Under the pieces are notes generated by a model, which saw only the letters and a list, made by a program, of their open reading frames with translations, was not told the DNA's origin and ran no database searches. DNA of 64,000 nucleotides. Source: Delphinus delphis (lineage: Eukaryota > Chordata > Mammalia > Artiodactyla > Delphinidae). Below are positions 30,005-42,141 of this stretch, in pieces; the stretch's first letter is position 1, and the number at the start of each line of letters is the position of its first letter. The stretch is from assembly GCF_949987515.2 (NCBI RefSeq), contig NC_082688.1, forward strand, positions 107,797,893 to 107,861,892, read 5' to 3'. Position numbers and translations under genes: made by a program.

Positions 30005-30358
30005 GGGACTTCCTTAGTGATGCAGTGGTTAAGGATCTGCCTGCCAATGCAGGGGACATGGGTTCGAGCCCTGGTCCAGGAGGATCCCACATGCCGCAGA
30101 GCAACTAAGCCCGTGCGCCACAACTACTGAGCCTGTGCTCTAGAGCCCGCGAGCCACAAGCACTGAGCCTGTGCACCACAACTACTGAAGCCCGTGCACC
30201 TAGAGCCCGTGCTCCGCAACAAGAGAAGCCACCGCAATGAGAAGCCCGCACACCACAACGAAGAGTAGCCCCCACTCACCGCAACTAGAGAAAGCCCGCG
30301 CGGAGCAACAGAGACCCAACACAGCCAAAAATAAATAAATAAATTGATTTTAAAAAAA
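30005..30358 (+). mobile_element. CHR-2-like tRNA-derived SINE
   Basis: The head 'gggacttccttagtgatgca' is followed by 'gtggttaaggatctgcctgc', several 'cacaactactgagcctgtg' sub-repeats, and an (AATA)n/A-rich tail. It is nested in an L1 3' UTR. The flanks 'tcttattgc' and 'tcttatcgc' suggest a target-site duplication. Confidence 0.9.
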
Positions 30359-30522
30359 GTTCTTATCGCAAGAAAAAAAATTACAGCTATGTATGGTGAC
30401 CAATGTTAACTAGTTTTATTGTAGTGATCATTTTGCAGGGTTAGATCACTATTTTGTATACCTGAAACTAATGTTTTATATTGACTATACCTCAATTAAA
30501 AAAAAATAGTAAAATTTGCCTT

Positions 30523-30899
30523 GGGTTTCCCTGGTGGTGGAGTGGTTAAGAATCCGCCTGTCAAAGCAGGGGACACGGGTTTGAGCCCTGGTCTTGGAAG
30601 ATCCCACATGCCTCAGAGCAACTAAGCCTGTGCGCCACAACTACTGAGCCTGTGCTCTAGAGCCCATGAGCCACAAGTACTGAGCCCGTGTGCCACAACT
30701 ACTGAAGCCCACGCACCTAGAGCTCGTGCTCCACAATGAGAAGCCACCGCAATGAGAAGCCCGTGCACCGCAACAAAGAGTAGCCCCCGCTTGCCGCGAC
30801 TAGAGAAAGCCCGTGTGCAGCAACGAAGACCCAATGCAGTCAAAAATAAATACATAAAGTAGATTAAAAAAAAATAAAAATAACCTTTAAAAATAAAAT
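30523..30899 (+). mobile_element. CHR-2-like tRNA-derived SINE
   Basis: Head 'gggtttccctggtggtggag', the same sub-repeat body as the copy at 30005, and an A-rich tail. The perfect target-site duplication AAAATTTGCCTT lies at 30511-30522 and 30900-30911. The site is next to the L1 A-tail. Confidence 0.95.
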
Positions 30900-30911
30900 A
30901 AAATTTGCCTT

Positions 30912-31511
30912 AATAAAAAAAAGAATATCAAGAATAGAAAATTGAAAGTATTTGAGTATGACAGTACAAAGTGTGTGCTGGGTCTAGGAGATTTCAGGCT
31001 AGAGAATGAGTCAAAGGAACACTTGGGGAGAGCCTTGGTTGCTCTGTGGCTTACATTAGTTTCTAATAAATAATTACTAAAACCACAACAACTACTCCTG
31101 CAGGAACATGTATGTAGTTAGTATAATACATAGTCGTTTTTGTAACTTTTTCTTTTGATGTCACTCTATATATATCTTTTAGTACTCTGTCGAAAAGCAC
31201 CATATAACATATTAATATGAAAAAAAGGTACTACAGTTAAGTGTATAACAATATTACACTATGTAGAAGAGAATTTTAAGGACCATTAACCATTTCTGTT
31301 TAAAGTGGCTTCTGGGAGTTAAATATCCTATATTTGAAAATGATATCACATTATCAAATATGCTCTTCACCTTTTTTAGTCTTATTTTAACCTCATTCTT
31401 CACAGTTTCATTTTGAGCAATGCTATATATTTACCTTTGAAATCACTGCTACTGTTAAAAAAATAGGTTTCTTTCCAGAGCATTCTCATATATAAATCTT
31501 GTCTTCAAAGG
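30912..31511. other. Unassigned AT-rich DNA
   Basis: I see no gene or clear repeat. Confidence 0.5.
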
Positions 31512-32003
31512 AAATACAGATCTTCCTTGCTTACAGTGGGGTTATGTCCTGATAAACCCACTGTGAATTGGAAACATCTTAAGTCAAAAATGCATTTAAC
31601 AGACCTAACCTACCCAACATCATAGCTTAGCCCAGCCTGCTTTAAACATGCTCAGAACACTTACATTAGCCGACTGTTGAGGAAAACCGTCTAACACAAT
31701 GCCCATTTGCTGAATATCTCATGTAATTTATTGAATCCTGCGCTGAGGGTGAAAAACAGCATGGTTGTGTGGGTAGAGAATGGTGGTGAGTAGGTTTCGG
31801 TTAGCTTACCCTCGTGATCACGTGGGTGATGGGTAGCTGTGGCTGCCACTGCCCAGCATCACAAGAGAGGATCAGACCAAATATTGAAAAAAGTTCAAAC
31901 CTCAGAATTCAAATACAGTTTCTATTGAATTTGTATGGCTTTCTCACTATAGTAAAGTCAAAAAATCATAAGTCAAACCATCATATATTGGGAACCGTCT
32001 GTA
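31512..32003. mobile_element. MER2/Tigger-like DNA transposon fossil
   Basis: The ends are imperfect inverted repeats: 'cagatcttccttgcttacag' at the left and '...ttgggaaccgtctgta' at the right. Inside lies the paired wording 'aagtcaaaaatgcattta' and 'aaagtcaaaaaatcataagt' typical of MER2-like non-autonomous Tigger elements. It has no coding capacity. Confidence 0.75.
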
Positions 32004-33045
32004 CTTCCTTGCTGGGTTTCATTCATTCTCAGATTACTTTAGTAATATTAAAAATGCCAGAGAGATTTGTAGGGATTCAAACATTTTCTCCTCAAATCAT
32101 ATAGATTCACCCTCAAAAGCCACTATTACATCTAAAGTGGCTGTATTTTCAACTACTACCTACCTGTCCAACTGAGTGACATTTTTAGATAAGAGTTGGT
32201 GGCTTTGTCTAGTTGCCCTTGGCTAGCCTCTGAACCATAGCATATAGAATTCATCCTATTTCTGGTTGTTTTGTAAAGCATGAAATGAAGAGGCTTGAGC
32301 AGAGAAGAAAAATCCAAAATTCCCCTTAGGTGATTAGGATTTTGGTCCTAAAATCCAGGTCCAGATTATCTCACTCTTGAATTCATTTAACTAAGTCTTT
32401 CTGAGAGTGGAAATTGATGAGCTAAAATGGATGCTGGGTGATGTCCTCAGCTACTATCCTTAAGGCAGGCATCTTTAACAAGGAAACACATCCCTATTCA
32501 GTTTTTGGATAATAATTTGGATTATAGCCAGTAGGCTTTTGTATTCCCAACTCAATATCAGTTGCTGGGGAGCACTCAACGATTTTTTATTAAAATGCCC
32601 TCATGGGTTTGTCCAGAAGTATTTTAAATTTTGGGTACCACTCATTAACAACAGGCAATGAAATTTGCTTCCTCACTAACGTTGATTGAATACAGTGGCC
32701 AATTTATCCTAGATGTGTGGGTAATATATATCATGTAAAAATTTTCAGGATTTTCTCTGAGGTCACAAGCAGCCGCTCTAAGTGTGGAAAGAGTTATTTC
32801 CACATAATAAATGGCTTTTTCTTACTCTGGACCAAAGGCTGGCATCATACAGTATTTCATGATATTCTCTTTGAACTTCTCCAAAGTCATGGTCTCTTTT
32901 AGCATTGTGAGGTTTGGGATCTTGGTGGTGACTGCCTGTTTGGCACAATGATCGACAAGGTCATTTCCTTTTGCTTAGATATCTCTCTTTGAATGGGCTT
33001 CTATCTTGAAAATAGCCAACTCCTTAAAAAAAATTATAGCTATTA

Positions 33046-33185
33046 AAGTGTCCCGGGAGGGTGGGAGGGAGGGAGACGTAAGAGGGAAGAGATATGGGAA
33101 CATATGTTCATGTATAACTGATTCACTTTTTTATAATACACCATTGTAAAGCAATTATACTCCAATAAAGATGTTAAAAAAAAAA
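33046..33185 (+). mobile_element. L1 3'-end insertion
   Basis: The text 'gggaacatatgttcatgtat' followed by 'caccattgtaaagcaattat', 'actccaataaagatg' and an A-run is the 3' UTR end of a cetartiodactyl-type L1. It is severely 5'-truncated and sits in the ERV fossil. Confidence 0.9.
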
Positions 33186-33614
33186 TGTCCCTAATATGCT
33201 GGCCATTCTAAACTAGGGTTCCTACTTAGGTTAAGCAGCTTTATTTTTCTCTAAAGCTTTCAGAAATAATAGACTATTTCCAAAGTATTTCTACTATTAG
33301 TGTGTGTATAAAACCCTATTCTTTTTATTTAGCCAGGAAGCTATTGGGATCGCAACAAGTTCTGTCATCTGGGAAGATTTTGCCTCTGGAAAGGAGTCAT
33401 ATTCTAGTGGTGAGTTGAGATCTGCTATAATATATTCAGCCTGATATTTTCTGGCTCTGTTATTAAGAGATGACTGAAGAGCAAGATTAAATCTAGATTC
33501 CTAGGGATGTTTTAATAAACTTATTAGGAGTGTTTTGATAAATCTATTAGATATTTGAAAAACAGCAATTAGGGAGTCATGAACTTCCCTTCTGTGGAAG
33601 AAGAGAAGTAGAAT

Positions 33615-33998
33615 TTAAAGTATTACAAGGATGAATGGAAATGCAGTAAGAAATATGACTTGATAGGAAATAAGCCTTCTTACTGGTAAATATTGCATTG
33701 TTTCAGTGGGTGGCAAAGTTTGGCAACTTAAACCATTAGGTTTAAGACAGACTCTAAAAGAAATTATGTTAGCAGAAGTCTCCACCATGTTGGCAATCAG
33801 CTTTAAATGAGGAGGACCTTGATACTGGGCTAATACTAGAAAAACAGTTGCCTGGTATTGATCTGTGATGATTCCATAAAGTTGAGTCAGAACACCAAGG
33901 GCTTGTCCAAATCTCTTATGTACAAATAGGTAGCAAGATTTATGACAAGGTAGGCCCATAGTGAGAGGCTGTTGAAGAGCTGATTTTTTAAAGCACAA
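33615..33998 (-). pseudogene. ERV pol fragment (RT/RNase H region)
   Basis: A 127-codon open frame resembling the stretch between reverse transcriptase and RNase H of gammaretrovirus-like pol. Features include a Leu-Pro pair, a 'LYVHERxGxALGVLTQ'-like segment (here beginning LFVHKRFGQALGVLTQ) and a Lys-Leu-Ile-Ala block. It lacks the catalytic motifs and neighbouring domains, so it is a remnant. The first codon is ATG, probably by chance. Confidence 0.7.
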
Positions 33999-34085
33999 AC
34001 TGCCTATTCATGCTTAAATTCCCAGGTAAGAGATTTGGTTAACAAAGACATGGTTAAGTCTTACAGTATTGGAGCAATTCCTGTA

Positions 34086-34640
34086 AATTGGTGTGGTAGG
34101 CAGAATGCTTAAAATAGCCCCTCCCCCAGATTCGCTGATGTTCACACCCTGGTATAGTCCTTCCCACTTACATGTAGGTAGGGCCTGTGAACATGATAAA
34201 TGGCACTTGTGTGACTAGATTTTGTTATATGGCAAAGGGGACAATATTTTACAGGTGTAATTGAGATCCCTAATTAGTTGACTGAGTGATTCAAAAGGGA
34301 CATTATTCTGGGTGGGACTGACCTAATCAGGTGAAAGCCATAAAAGCAAGAGGCTCTTCCTCAAAGAGAAAGAAACAACCAGGTTGAAAGCTGCCAGTGG
34401 AGGGTGCCAACCTCTAGAGCTGAGGACATCAATGCTATAACCACAAGGAACTAAATCCTATCAATAGCCTAACGAGCTTGGAAGAGGCCTTCCAGCTCCA
34501 GACAAGAACAGCAGTGTGGCCGATACCTTGATTTCAGCTTGTAAGACCCTGGGCAGGGGGCCCATCTAAACTGTGCCTGGATTCCTAATCCATGGGCATT
34601 GTGATATTATAAATGTATGTTGGTTACTAACCAGGAAAAA
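34086..34640 (+). mobile_element. MLT1-type MaLR LTR
   Basis: The opening 'tgtggtaggcagaatgctta', 'gggcctgtgaacatgataaa' and 'accttgatttcagcttgtaa' match the MLT1 LTR layout. It is inserted in the ERV internal region and is diverged. Confidence 0.85.
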
Positions 34641-35810
34641 TTCTGAATCGTTACAATTTTTCAGAATTGAGAAATTTGCCTCCTCAACATAAATTACGAC
34701 CCAAGAAATATACTTTACTTTGACGGAAATTTTACTTCTCTTCAGGAAGTGTATAGCCTAATAGAGAAGAAACAATAAATAGATAGATGGAATCAGTTTT
34801 AGAGCTCAACTGAACTTGAGTCCAAAAAAGATGACCAATATATGAGATAAAAATATAAGGAATGTAACTCAGGTCTTGGTTGAGGACTTTATTGATTTTC
34901 CGAAGAGAGAGCAAAGAAATAACTAAATAAAAAAGATGTTAAAGAACAGAAAACAGATTTATAGCTATAACATATGCACCAAAATAAGAGAATATTTGGA
35001 TTTGGTACTATAAGGAAGTAGGAAATGATTATTAGATTTATACTCCTGAGATTTTGAACGCATCTGTATCCCTGCCCTTTGGATTATTTTTTCCTTTCCT
35101 TTTTTAACTTAGAGAATAGAAGTATTACAAAGAATGATACAAGGGTTAATGATTCATTTCTCTGTTAGGTTTTTATCTTTTTGATTTTAGTACTTCTTTT
35201 GGTTCTGGTTTTAGAGGGTATGGTCCAAACCTGGGGAGATATTTGGAGAGTTTAGTCTGATAGGTTCAGCTCAAATAATGTTGGAAAATCAGCATAATTT
35301 ATGCCCAGAAGTATGATTATTCCTTAGACATTTAATTTCTATTAAGAGTACAGGGAAACCAATGTTTAAGTTATCTATGACCTGATTATGATCTAGGAGT
35401 CCTCATGAATGTCCAAGAATAGGCCATCAGGAGAGCATCTATTTTAAAGTAAATCCTTCATCTCACTCCATTTAGTTAGTGGGTGTGATGTCACAAAGGA
35501 GGAAAGAATTTTCTCTCTTGAAGGTCTGAGGTTGACAAGCTGGGCCAGGCAAAGTGTTTGAAGGGTATTGAAAGTACCTAGCACATGATAGCTGTTGGTT
35601 CCCTGTGAGAGGCTGGAGAAGAGTTTCAGGAAATATGACAGATGTCATACAACCTATCAGTCAAAAATTTGCAAAATTTTTCTTTAGTATTTAGAGAAAT
35701 TGGCCCTTGAAATAAAAGGAAATTGGTCACTTGATTCCCCCTTGGAGAAACTTCATTAATTGCCCCACTTTATTTTTTTTTTCCTTTTGTATCTTAGCTA
35801 AAAAAACGGT

Positions 35811-35852
35811 GCAGCTATTTTTCCAATACCCTTTCTGTTCAAAGTGTACACA
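35811..35852 (-). pseudogene. Broken gag CCHC zinc knuckle
   Basis: The minus-strand reading gives C-x2-F-x4-Y-x4-C with the conserved Lys-Gly-Tyr-Trp core. The spacing is that of a retroviral nucleocapsid C-x2-C-x4-H-x4-C, but the second Cys is Phe and the His is Tyr, so it cannot bind zinc normally. This short match supports the gag-then-pol order of the fossil. Confidence 0.6.
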
Positions 35853-36720
35853 TTTGAGGAGTTAAGGAAGAGTCTTTAAGAAAGAATTTTCAAGGGCAGT
35901 CTCCTGCCTTTGCTAAGCAAGATTTAATACAGTTTTACTGTCAAATTCTAGCTTCACTCTTTTTCTATATGAAATTTCACATTTTATTCTTCACTTTTTC
36001 TCACCAGAAACGATCTCTCTCTTGCCTCTCTCTCAGCTATATTCCACTTTTATTTTTACTCAAATCTTGTGAGTATGGTAACTGGTTGCTGGGGCAGGGG
36101 GGTGGGCAGGAAGGTCCATTCTCTGAAGTTCTCCTTAAGCTGCAGTCCTAAGCAGGTACTATAAACAGTGGGACCCAGATCTGAGGTCTTCATGAGTGAT
36201 CCTGGCCCTTCTCGAGAGGTAATGCTGGGCTTAGTATGAGTTCACCCTTCACAAGGGGTAGGGTTTTTTTTCTCCTCGTTTTTCTGTAACTATAGTGGGT
36301 TCCCATCTGTGTCCTTGGGCATCAGGTTTTGAGGACCTTGCATATTAAGGCTTTGTTTCCATAGGACAGATAAGAAAGATGAGATGGGTGGACATTAGGT
36401 ATTTGGTATTTGCATATTGGTATTTCCTGTTTCACTCCCCAGACAGCACCTGGAGGGAAACTTTCTTAGGATTTTTTTCCAGTCTTCCCTGTGAGTACCT
36501 GTGGGGTTCCTGGAGGGGAAGTTTGCAGAAGGGTGCAAACTTAATTTGCTCGTGTCGCTCTCAGGCTCACCTATCCTCAGACTTGAGCAATTAGTTAAAA
36601 TCTGGTTGATTCTTCTTACCAGCTTATATGCCACTCAGCATCTTATGTCTCAACTAAGCAAATTGCTGGATCCTGCGTCTCCCCGAGAGTGCTTTTCACA
36701 TTCCTGATTTTAGTTAAAAT

Positions 36721-38001
36721 GTTTTCCATTGAAATTTTTATTATCTAATTGAAAAAATTATTAATTTCCATTTTTCAAGGTTTTTTCTTATTGTAAGGGG
36801 GGGAACACTATCTATTTCTCCACATCTCTGAGAAGACATCAGAACCTAGCAGCAGCTGGTTTTTATGCAATTTTCCTACCATTTTGGTTGAATCTAAAGT
36901 ATTTTCTAGTACTGTGTCTTAAACAAAGCCATTTTCTCTGGAAAGTCAGCTGATCACTAGCTGTGTAGAGTGGTTAGGAGATTATAATAAATCATAGAGT
37001 AAATTAGCAAGTAGTGCTAAATTCTAAGCTCCTGTTTTCATTTTTGCATGATTATTGTAATCAATTTTTATGAAGAGATTGCTTATACATCAAAAAATGA
37101 ACTTGCTTTTTTATTAATTATATGACTCAACACTAATTTAAAAACCAATGAATTTGTTTAGATGGAACCAGAAATAATAATTTTATACTTTAATTCTTCA
37201 TTCCATATTTGGTAGTGGGTAATTTGTTAACAGTGGCTCTATTTATGAGACTACAAGTCCATATAATAAGTCAATTTTTAAAATTAATATCGCTGTAAAA
37301 CTGAGAGTTTGACTAAAATCCTAGCCTCAATAATTCATGTTACTATCAGAGGGGAAAATGTCATTTCAGATTAAAATCATTGGTAAGACACTGAGAGATA
37401 ATTCCCACTGATTCTACCAGTGGGTTTTATTTACATATACATTCGTATCTATATATAAATATCTGTAGCTCTATATGTCAGTTTCTACATATCTATCTGG
37501 GTCTTTTTTATGGGTTATTCTCAGGTTAAACACAGTAATTCAAATAGGTTTATATTTCCCTTTTCTTAAATAATTTGAAGTGTAAGAAGTCCTCAGAGGA
37601 ACTAAAATCTGTCATTTCATTTCTCAAACTCAACTAGCCCACAGGCTTATCTAAAAAGTCAAGGGGAAATAGAAAGGGTGTGTGTGTGTGTGCGTTTGTG
37701 TGTGTGTGTGTGCATGAGATCACCTTTATTAAATCATCAAACCATGTGCAATGTTGGTTTGTGAAGCTGGGGAATGTTTAAGAGGCCAAATATTTTAGTT
37801 AACACGGCTATGATACTAAAAAATAGGGTTTATACAAAGTCCCTTCCTTGTTATAATATTTGACCCAGAGTGACACTGAGTATAATGAGCAGTACGGGTT
37901 ATTTACCTGCATGTGATGTGTTATCCAACTAAATTTTAACAAATCCACATTTAAATTCTAGATGAAAGATACTGGATTTCTTTCTTGTTAAAAATTCACC
38001 A
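36721..38001. other. Unassigned AT-rich DNA with a (TG)n tract
   Basis: I see no gene. A (TG)n tract with a GCGT interruption lies at about 37677-37713. Confidence 0.55.
37677..37713. repeat. (TG)n microsatellite
   Basis: TG units with one CGTT interruption. Confidence 0.95.
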
Positions 38002-38209
38002 GGGCTTCCCTGGTGGCGCAGTGGTTGAGAGTCCGCCTGCTGATGCAGGGGACGCGGGTTCGTGCCCCAGTCCGGGAAGATCCCACATGCCACGGAGCGG
38101 CTAGGCCCGTGAGCCATGGCCGCTGAGCCTGCACGTCCGGAGCCTGTGCTCCGCAACGGGAGAGGCCACATCTGTGAGAGGCCCGCGTACCGCAAAAAAA
38201 AAAAAAAAA
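38002..38209 (+). mobile_element. CHR-1-type SINE
   Basis: 'gggcttccctggtggcgcag' head, the full tRNA-related region, '...ggcccgcgtaccgc' end and a 17-base A-tail. Confidence 0.95.
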
Positions 38210-38246
38210 CCACAAAAGAAACCCCACAAATAACAAATGCTGGCAA

Positions 38247-38555
38247 GGGACTTCCCTGGTGTCGCAGTGGTTAAGAATCCTGCCAATTCAGGGGACATGC
38301 ATTCAATCCATGGTCCGGGACGATCCCACATGCCATGGAGCAACTAAGCTTGTGCGCCACAACTACTGAACCTGTGCTCTAGAGCCCATGAGCCCTTGCT
38401 CTGCAGCAAGAGAAGCCACCACAATGAGAAACCCGTTCTCTGCAACAGAGAGTAGCCCCTGCTCACCACAACTAGAAAAAGCCTGCGTGCACCAACAAAG
38501 ACCGAACACAGCCATAAAATAAATTTTAAAAATAAATAAATAAAAATTTAAAAAA
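38247..38555 (+). mobile_element. CHR-2-like tRNA-derived SINE
   Basis: Head 'gggacttccctggtgtcgca' and the 'cacaactactgaacctgtg' body with an (AATA)n tail. It lies 37 bases after the previous SINE, inside L1 text: 'aacaaatgctggcaagg' before and 'aacaagtgttgttgaag' after look like a diverged target-site duplication. Confidence 0.9.
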
Positions 38556-39315
38556 CAGACAAAAAAACAAGTGTTGTTGAAGATGTGGAGAAAAGGGAAC
38601 CCCTGTACCCTGTTGGTGGGAATGTAAATTGGTGCAGCTACTGTGGAAAACTGTATGGAGGTTTCTCAGAAAACTAAAAATAGAACTACTGTACAACCCA
38701 GCAGTTCCACTCCTTGGTATATATTGAAAGAATACAAAAACACTAATTCAAAAAGATACATGGACCCCAATGTTTATAGCATTATTTACAATTGCCAAGA
38801 TATGGAAGCAACCTAAGTGTCCATCAACAGATGAATGGATAAAGAAGATGTGGTGTGTGTGTATGTATATATATATAAAATGGAATATTACTCAGCCATA
38901 AAAAAAGAATCAAATCTTGCCATTTGCAACAACATGGATGACTTGGAGGGTGTTATGCTAAGTGAAACAAGTCAGAGAAAGACAAATACTCTATGATATC
39001 ACTTATATGTGGAATCTAAAAGATACAACAAACTAGTGAATATAACAAAAAAGAAACAGACTCACAGATATAGAGAATGAACTAGTGTTTACCAGTGGGG
39101 AGAGGTAGGTGGGAAGAAAAATATAGGGGTAGGGGAATAAGAAGTACGAACTATTATGTATAAAATAATCTATAAGGATATATTGTACAACATAGGGAAC
39201 ATAGCCAATATTTTATAATAACTACAAATGGAGTATAACTTTTAAAAATTGTGAATCACTATATTGTATACCTGTAACATATAATATTGTACATCAACTA
39301 TACTTCAATAAAAGA
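38556..39315 (+). mobile_element. L1 3' end (ORF2 C-terminus and 3' UTR)
   Basis: 'gttggtgggaatgtaaattg', 'tgtccatcaacagatgaatg', 'ggaatattactcagccataa' and 'ctatacttcaataaaag' are the last part of ORF2 and the 3' UTR. The 22 or so bases before the SINE at 38247 belong to the same L1. Confidence 0.93.
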
Positions 39316-41127
39316 AGTTATACCATGAAAAAATAATAAATAAATAAATAGAAGTTAATTACAGGTTTCTTGTGTTGAAATCAAATAATTATAAATTTAT
39401 AATATGAAAGAGTAGCATCTATTGACACATTATAATCTATTTAAAATTTTCTTATTCTTACCTTTAATTTATTAATTGTAGCTGTTCAATAATTTATGAA
39501 GTATTGCAGAGTAATAACTTCTGTCATTTATAATTTCATGTGTAAGCAAAGATAAATAAACTTTCAAAATGTAAAATGAGCTTACAAAATGTGCAGAGAA
39601 ATGTAAAACATTTCAAGTTTATCATTTTATTTTTGTCACCATTAGTAATTATTTACAAGGTCTAATTCAAAAGAGTTATATGTTACAGCTATGCTTTCTA
39701 ATCTATAAGAATTTTCGATGAATAATTTTTTAAACATACTTTGAATAAGCTGAGCTTTATCATATGATAAAGTACAGTTATTATTTACCTAAAGCAGTTA
39801 TTTTATGTTAAGTTTTTGAGAGTCTTACATAATTCTTCTAAATAAATTTCCCATCAATAGGAAATACATTTTCTCCACTTTTATGAGAAAATCACTCTAT
39901 ACAAGTTTATAAGAAAACATTACAAAATAAACTCTACATTTTTGCAACCATACTAGTCAAAATAAACCAATCACAGCACTATAATTAAATTGCAAAAACA
40001 AAATTCTGCCTTAAGCAGCCTTCAGTAATTAATGTGGCATTTAGCTTGCATCTGCTGAAATAACTTCCTAGGCCCAGGATGGAACCACCTCTGCCAGAGG
40101 TACTGCATCAGCAAACCAAAACTTAGATAACTTTCATGTCCCTGTGAATGCCCCACTTGACCAGAAATGCAGCATATCCATCAGTCAATCCCCAAACATC
40201 AAGTTGTAACTTCACCTGTTACATTATTATTATATATTTACATGTGATGACTACAGACAACTTAGTAGTGAGTTGTTATATCCTTTGATATTTAGTCAAG
40301 GTTTTGAAAAATTCCACTGCTATTGAACTATAACTAAATCCTCATGATTACTACAATAGGCATGAAAATCTACGTACACTGAGATCAAAGCTCCTTATGA
40401 CAGGCTAGAAGAGGCCTTCACAAGTCCAGAAGGAGTAATCAAACTGGTAAATGAAGTTGATACTGAAAGCAGGAAACACAGTCAAGAAGCAGTTTCAACA
40501 GGCTAAAGTATTAATTATAGAAACTGGAAGAAAACAAAAAAGGATATCAGACAGCATTTTGTGGGGAAATTATAGGGGAGAAAAAATAACAGTGAATCCT
40601 CAGAGTAGATCCAGAAAACAGAGAGCTTCAATGATGACCCCAAGTGTGAAGAATGAACAATCATTAGAGGGTGTGAAGAATGAACAATCATGAGAGGGAC
40701 AAGAAACACGGGTGCCTCATTTGGCATAAAGGGGACCCCCATGAATTGAATATCTGAGCACCTGATGAGCAAAAGTAGTCTGAAATCAGAAGGACTTCTA
40801 AAGAAAGCTGTTAACATAATTTTATTCTTCAAATTTGAATGTGAAAGCATTTCTTTGATCTCTTCAGGTTTGTGAATAAAGACTATGTATAAAATATATT
40901 TGATTGCCATGTGTAAAGAACCAAGTCTATTGTTGTATTTTACATGGAGTAAGAATGATAGATTACGTAGTCTTTCACTTTCTTTAAACTTGATATTTAA
41001 CCTTAATATCTGGGGACATAAAAAGAATTAAGAGATGCATGTCAGATTGTTCAGAGCAGAAATAAGGTGAAACAGTATAGTAATGAAATTGTCAATACTA
41101 TCGCATGCTATAGTCTGCCCAATTATT
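39316..41127. other. Unassigned AT-rich DNA
   Basis: I see no gene. The open frames at 40451-40693 (plus) and 40515-40910 (minus) overlap each other and resemble nothing known. A 21-base sequence ending in 'gtgaagaatgaacaatca' occurs twice, at about 40645 and 40672. Confidence 0.5.
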
Positions 41128-41462
41128 TTCACCTGTCTTAGCTGAGGCTATTATTAAATACAACGGAGATTTATTTCTCACAGTTCTGGAGGCTGGAAAT
41201 TCCAAGATCAAGGTGCTGGCAGATTTAGTGTCTGTGAGGACCCAAATCCTGGTTCACAGACAGCTGTCCTCTCTCTGCACCCTCACATGGCAGAAGGGGC
41301 AAGGGAGCTCTCTGGAATCTCTCTGTAAGGGCCCTAATCCCATTCATGAAGGCTCCACACTCATGACCTAGGCATCTCCCAAAGCCTCTACCACCATATC
41401 ACTGGGGGTTAGGATTTAAATACATGAATTTAGGAGAGACACAAACATTCAGTCTATAGCAA
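41128..41462 (-). mobile_element. MLT1-type MaLR LTR
   Basis: Inverted MLT1 wording: 'ctcacagttctggaggctgg', 'cctcacatggcagaaggggc', 'gggggttaggatttaaatac', 'agtctatagcaac'. Confidence 0.85.
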
Positions 41463-41716
41463 CTTCTAAATGACAAAATTGTAGTTTCATAAATCTATAC
41501 TGCTAGCAGTCATCTAGAATCTGAACACAGTTACAAGGAATTATATCAAATAACATTATTTCTATGATCTATCACAGAAGGTATATCTATATTTCCTGCT
41601 TACATCCTAGAAGGCTAAAAATGAGTGTGACCTTTACACAACACACACACAGATACACACACACTTTCTCCATTCTGCTTTCATTGCTACCACCTACTAA
41701 TCAAAAATTAGGAACA

Positions 41717-41905
41717 GGGCTTCCCTGGTGGCGCAGTGGTTGAGAGTCTGCCTGCCGATGCAGGGGACACAGGTTCGTGCCCCGGTTCGGGAAGATCCCA
41801 CATGCCGCGGAGCGGCTGGGCCCGTGAGCCATGGCCGCTGAGCTTGCGGGTCCGGAGCCTGTGCTCCGCAACGGGAGAGGCCACAATAGTGAGAGGCCGC
41901 GTACC

Positions 41906-41935
<30 letters not shown>
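41717..41935 (+). mobile_element. CHR-1-type SINE
   Basis: Complete head-to-tail CHR-1 with a tail of about 30 A. The target-site duplication AAAAATTAGGAACA lies at 41703-41716 and 41936-41949. Confidence 0.96.
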
Positions 41936-41942
<7 letters not shown>

Positions 41943-42141
41943 AGGAACAAAAGGGAAGCTAACAGAGTTCAACGTGAAAAATTGAAGTAAATTGCTTCTC
42001 AAAAACTGAATAATTTTGTTTGGAGGTCAGTATATGCAGGGAGAAAGACCATTTCCCTTTATTAGAGGATGCTAAATAAACAAATGTCTGCAGCTTTTTC
42101 ATGTACTACTAGGGCATTTTGCTATGAAGGAAAGAAACTCT

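Larger units (their letters stand above)
28190..30510 (+). mobile_element. Composite L1, plus strand, ending in its 3' UTR
   Basis: 28190-29010 reads as ORF2 endonuclease/early RT. 29010-29260 is less clear. 29265-29650 is the ORF2 C-terminal region with an 84-codon survivor at 29322-29576. 29710-30510 is 3' UTR ending in an A-run. Internal deletion or several insertions are needed to explain the jump near 29.0-29.3 kb. A (TG)n tract and a SINE are nested in it, and a second SINE sits at its tail. Confidence 0.8.
32150..36720 (-). mobile_element. Decayed class I endogenous retrovirus internal region
   Basis: Minus-strand order is gag-like (about 36700-35800, ending in a broken zinc knuckle), then pol: an RT/RNase H-region open frame at 33615-33998 and RNase H-end wording at about 33000-32870 (a GN-x-L-x-D-x-x-A type motif). 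Further 3' sequence runs to about 32150. Frames are broken by many stops and shifts. A MaLR LTR (34086-34640) and an L1 3' end (33046-33185) have been inserted. No flanking LTR pair was identified. Gammaretrovirus-like affinity is inferred from the pol fragments; it is a non-functional fossil. Confidence 0.65.

Noticed and set aside
38002..38080. tRNA-like box A/box B sequence at SINE heads
   Set aside because: These are the tRNA-derived heads of CHR SINEs. They are followed by SINE bodies and A-tails, so they are not tRNA genes.
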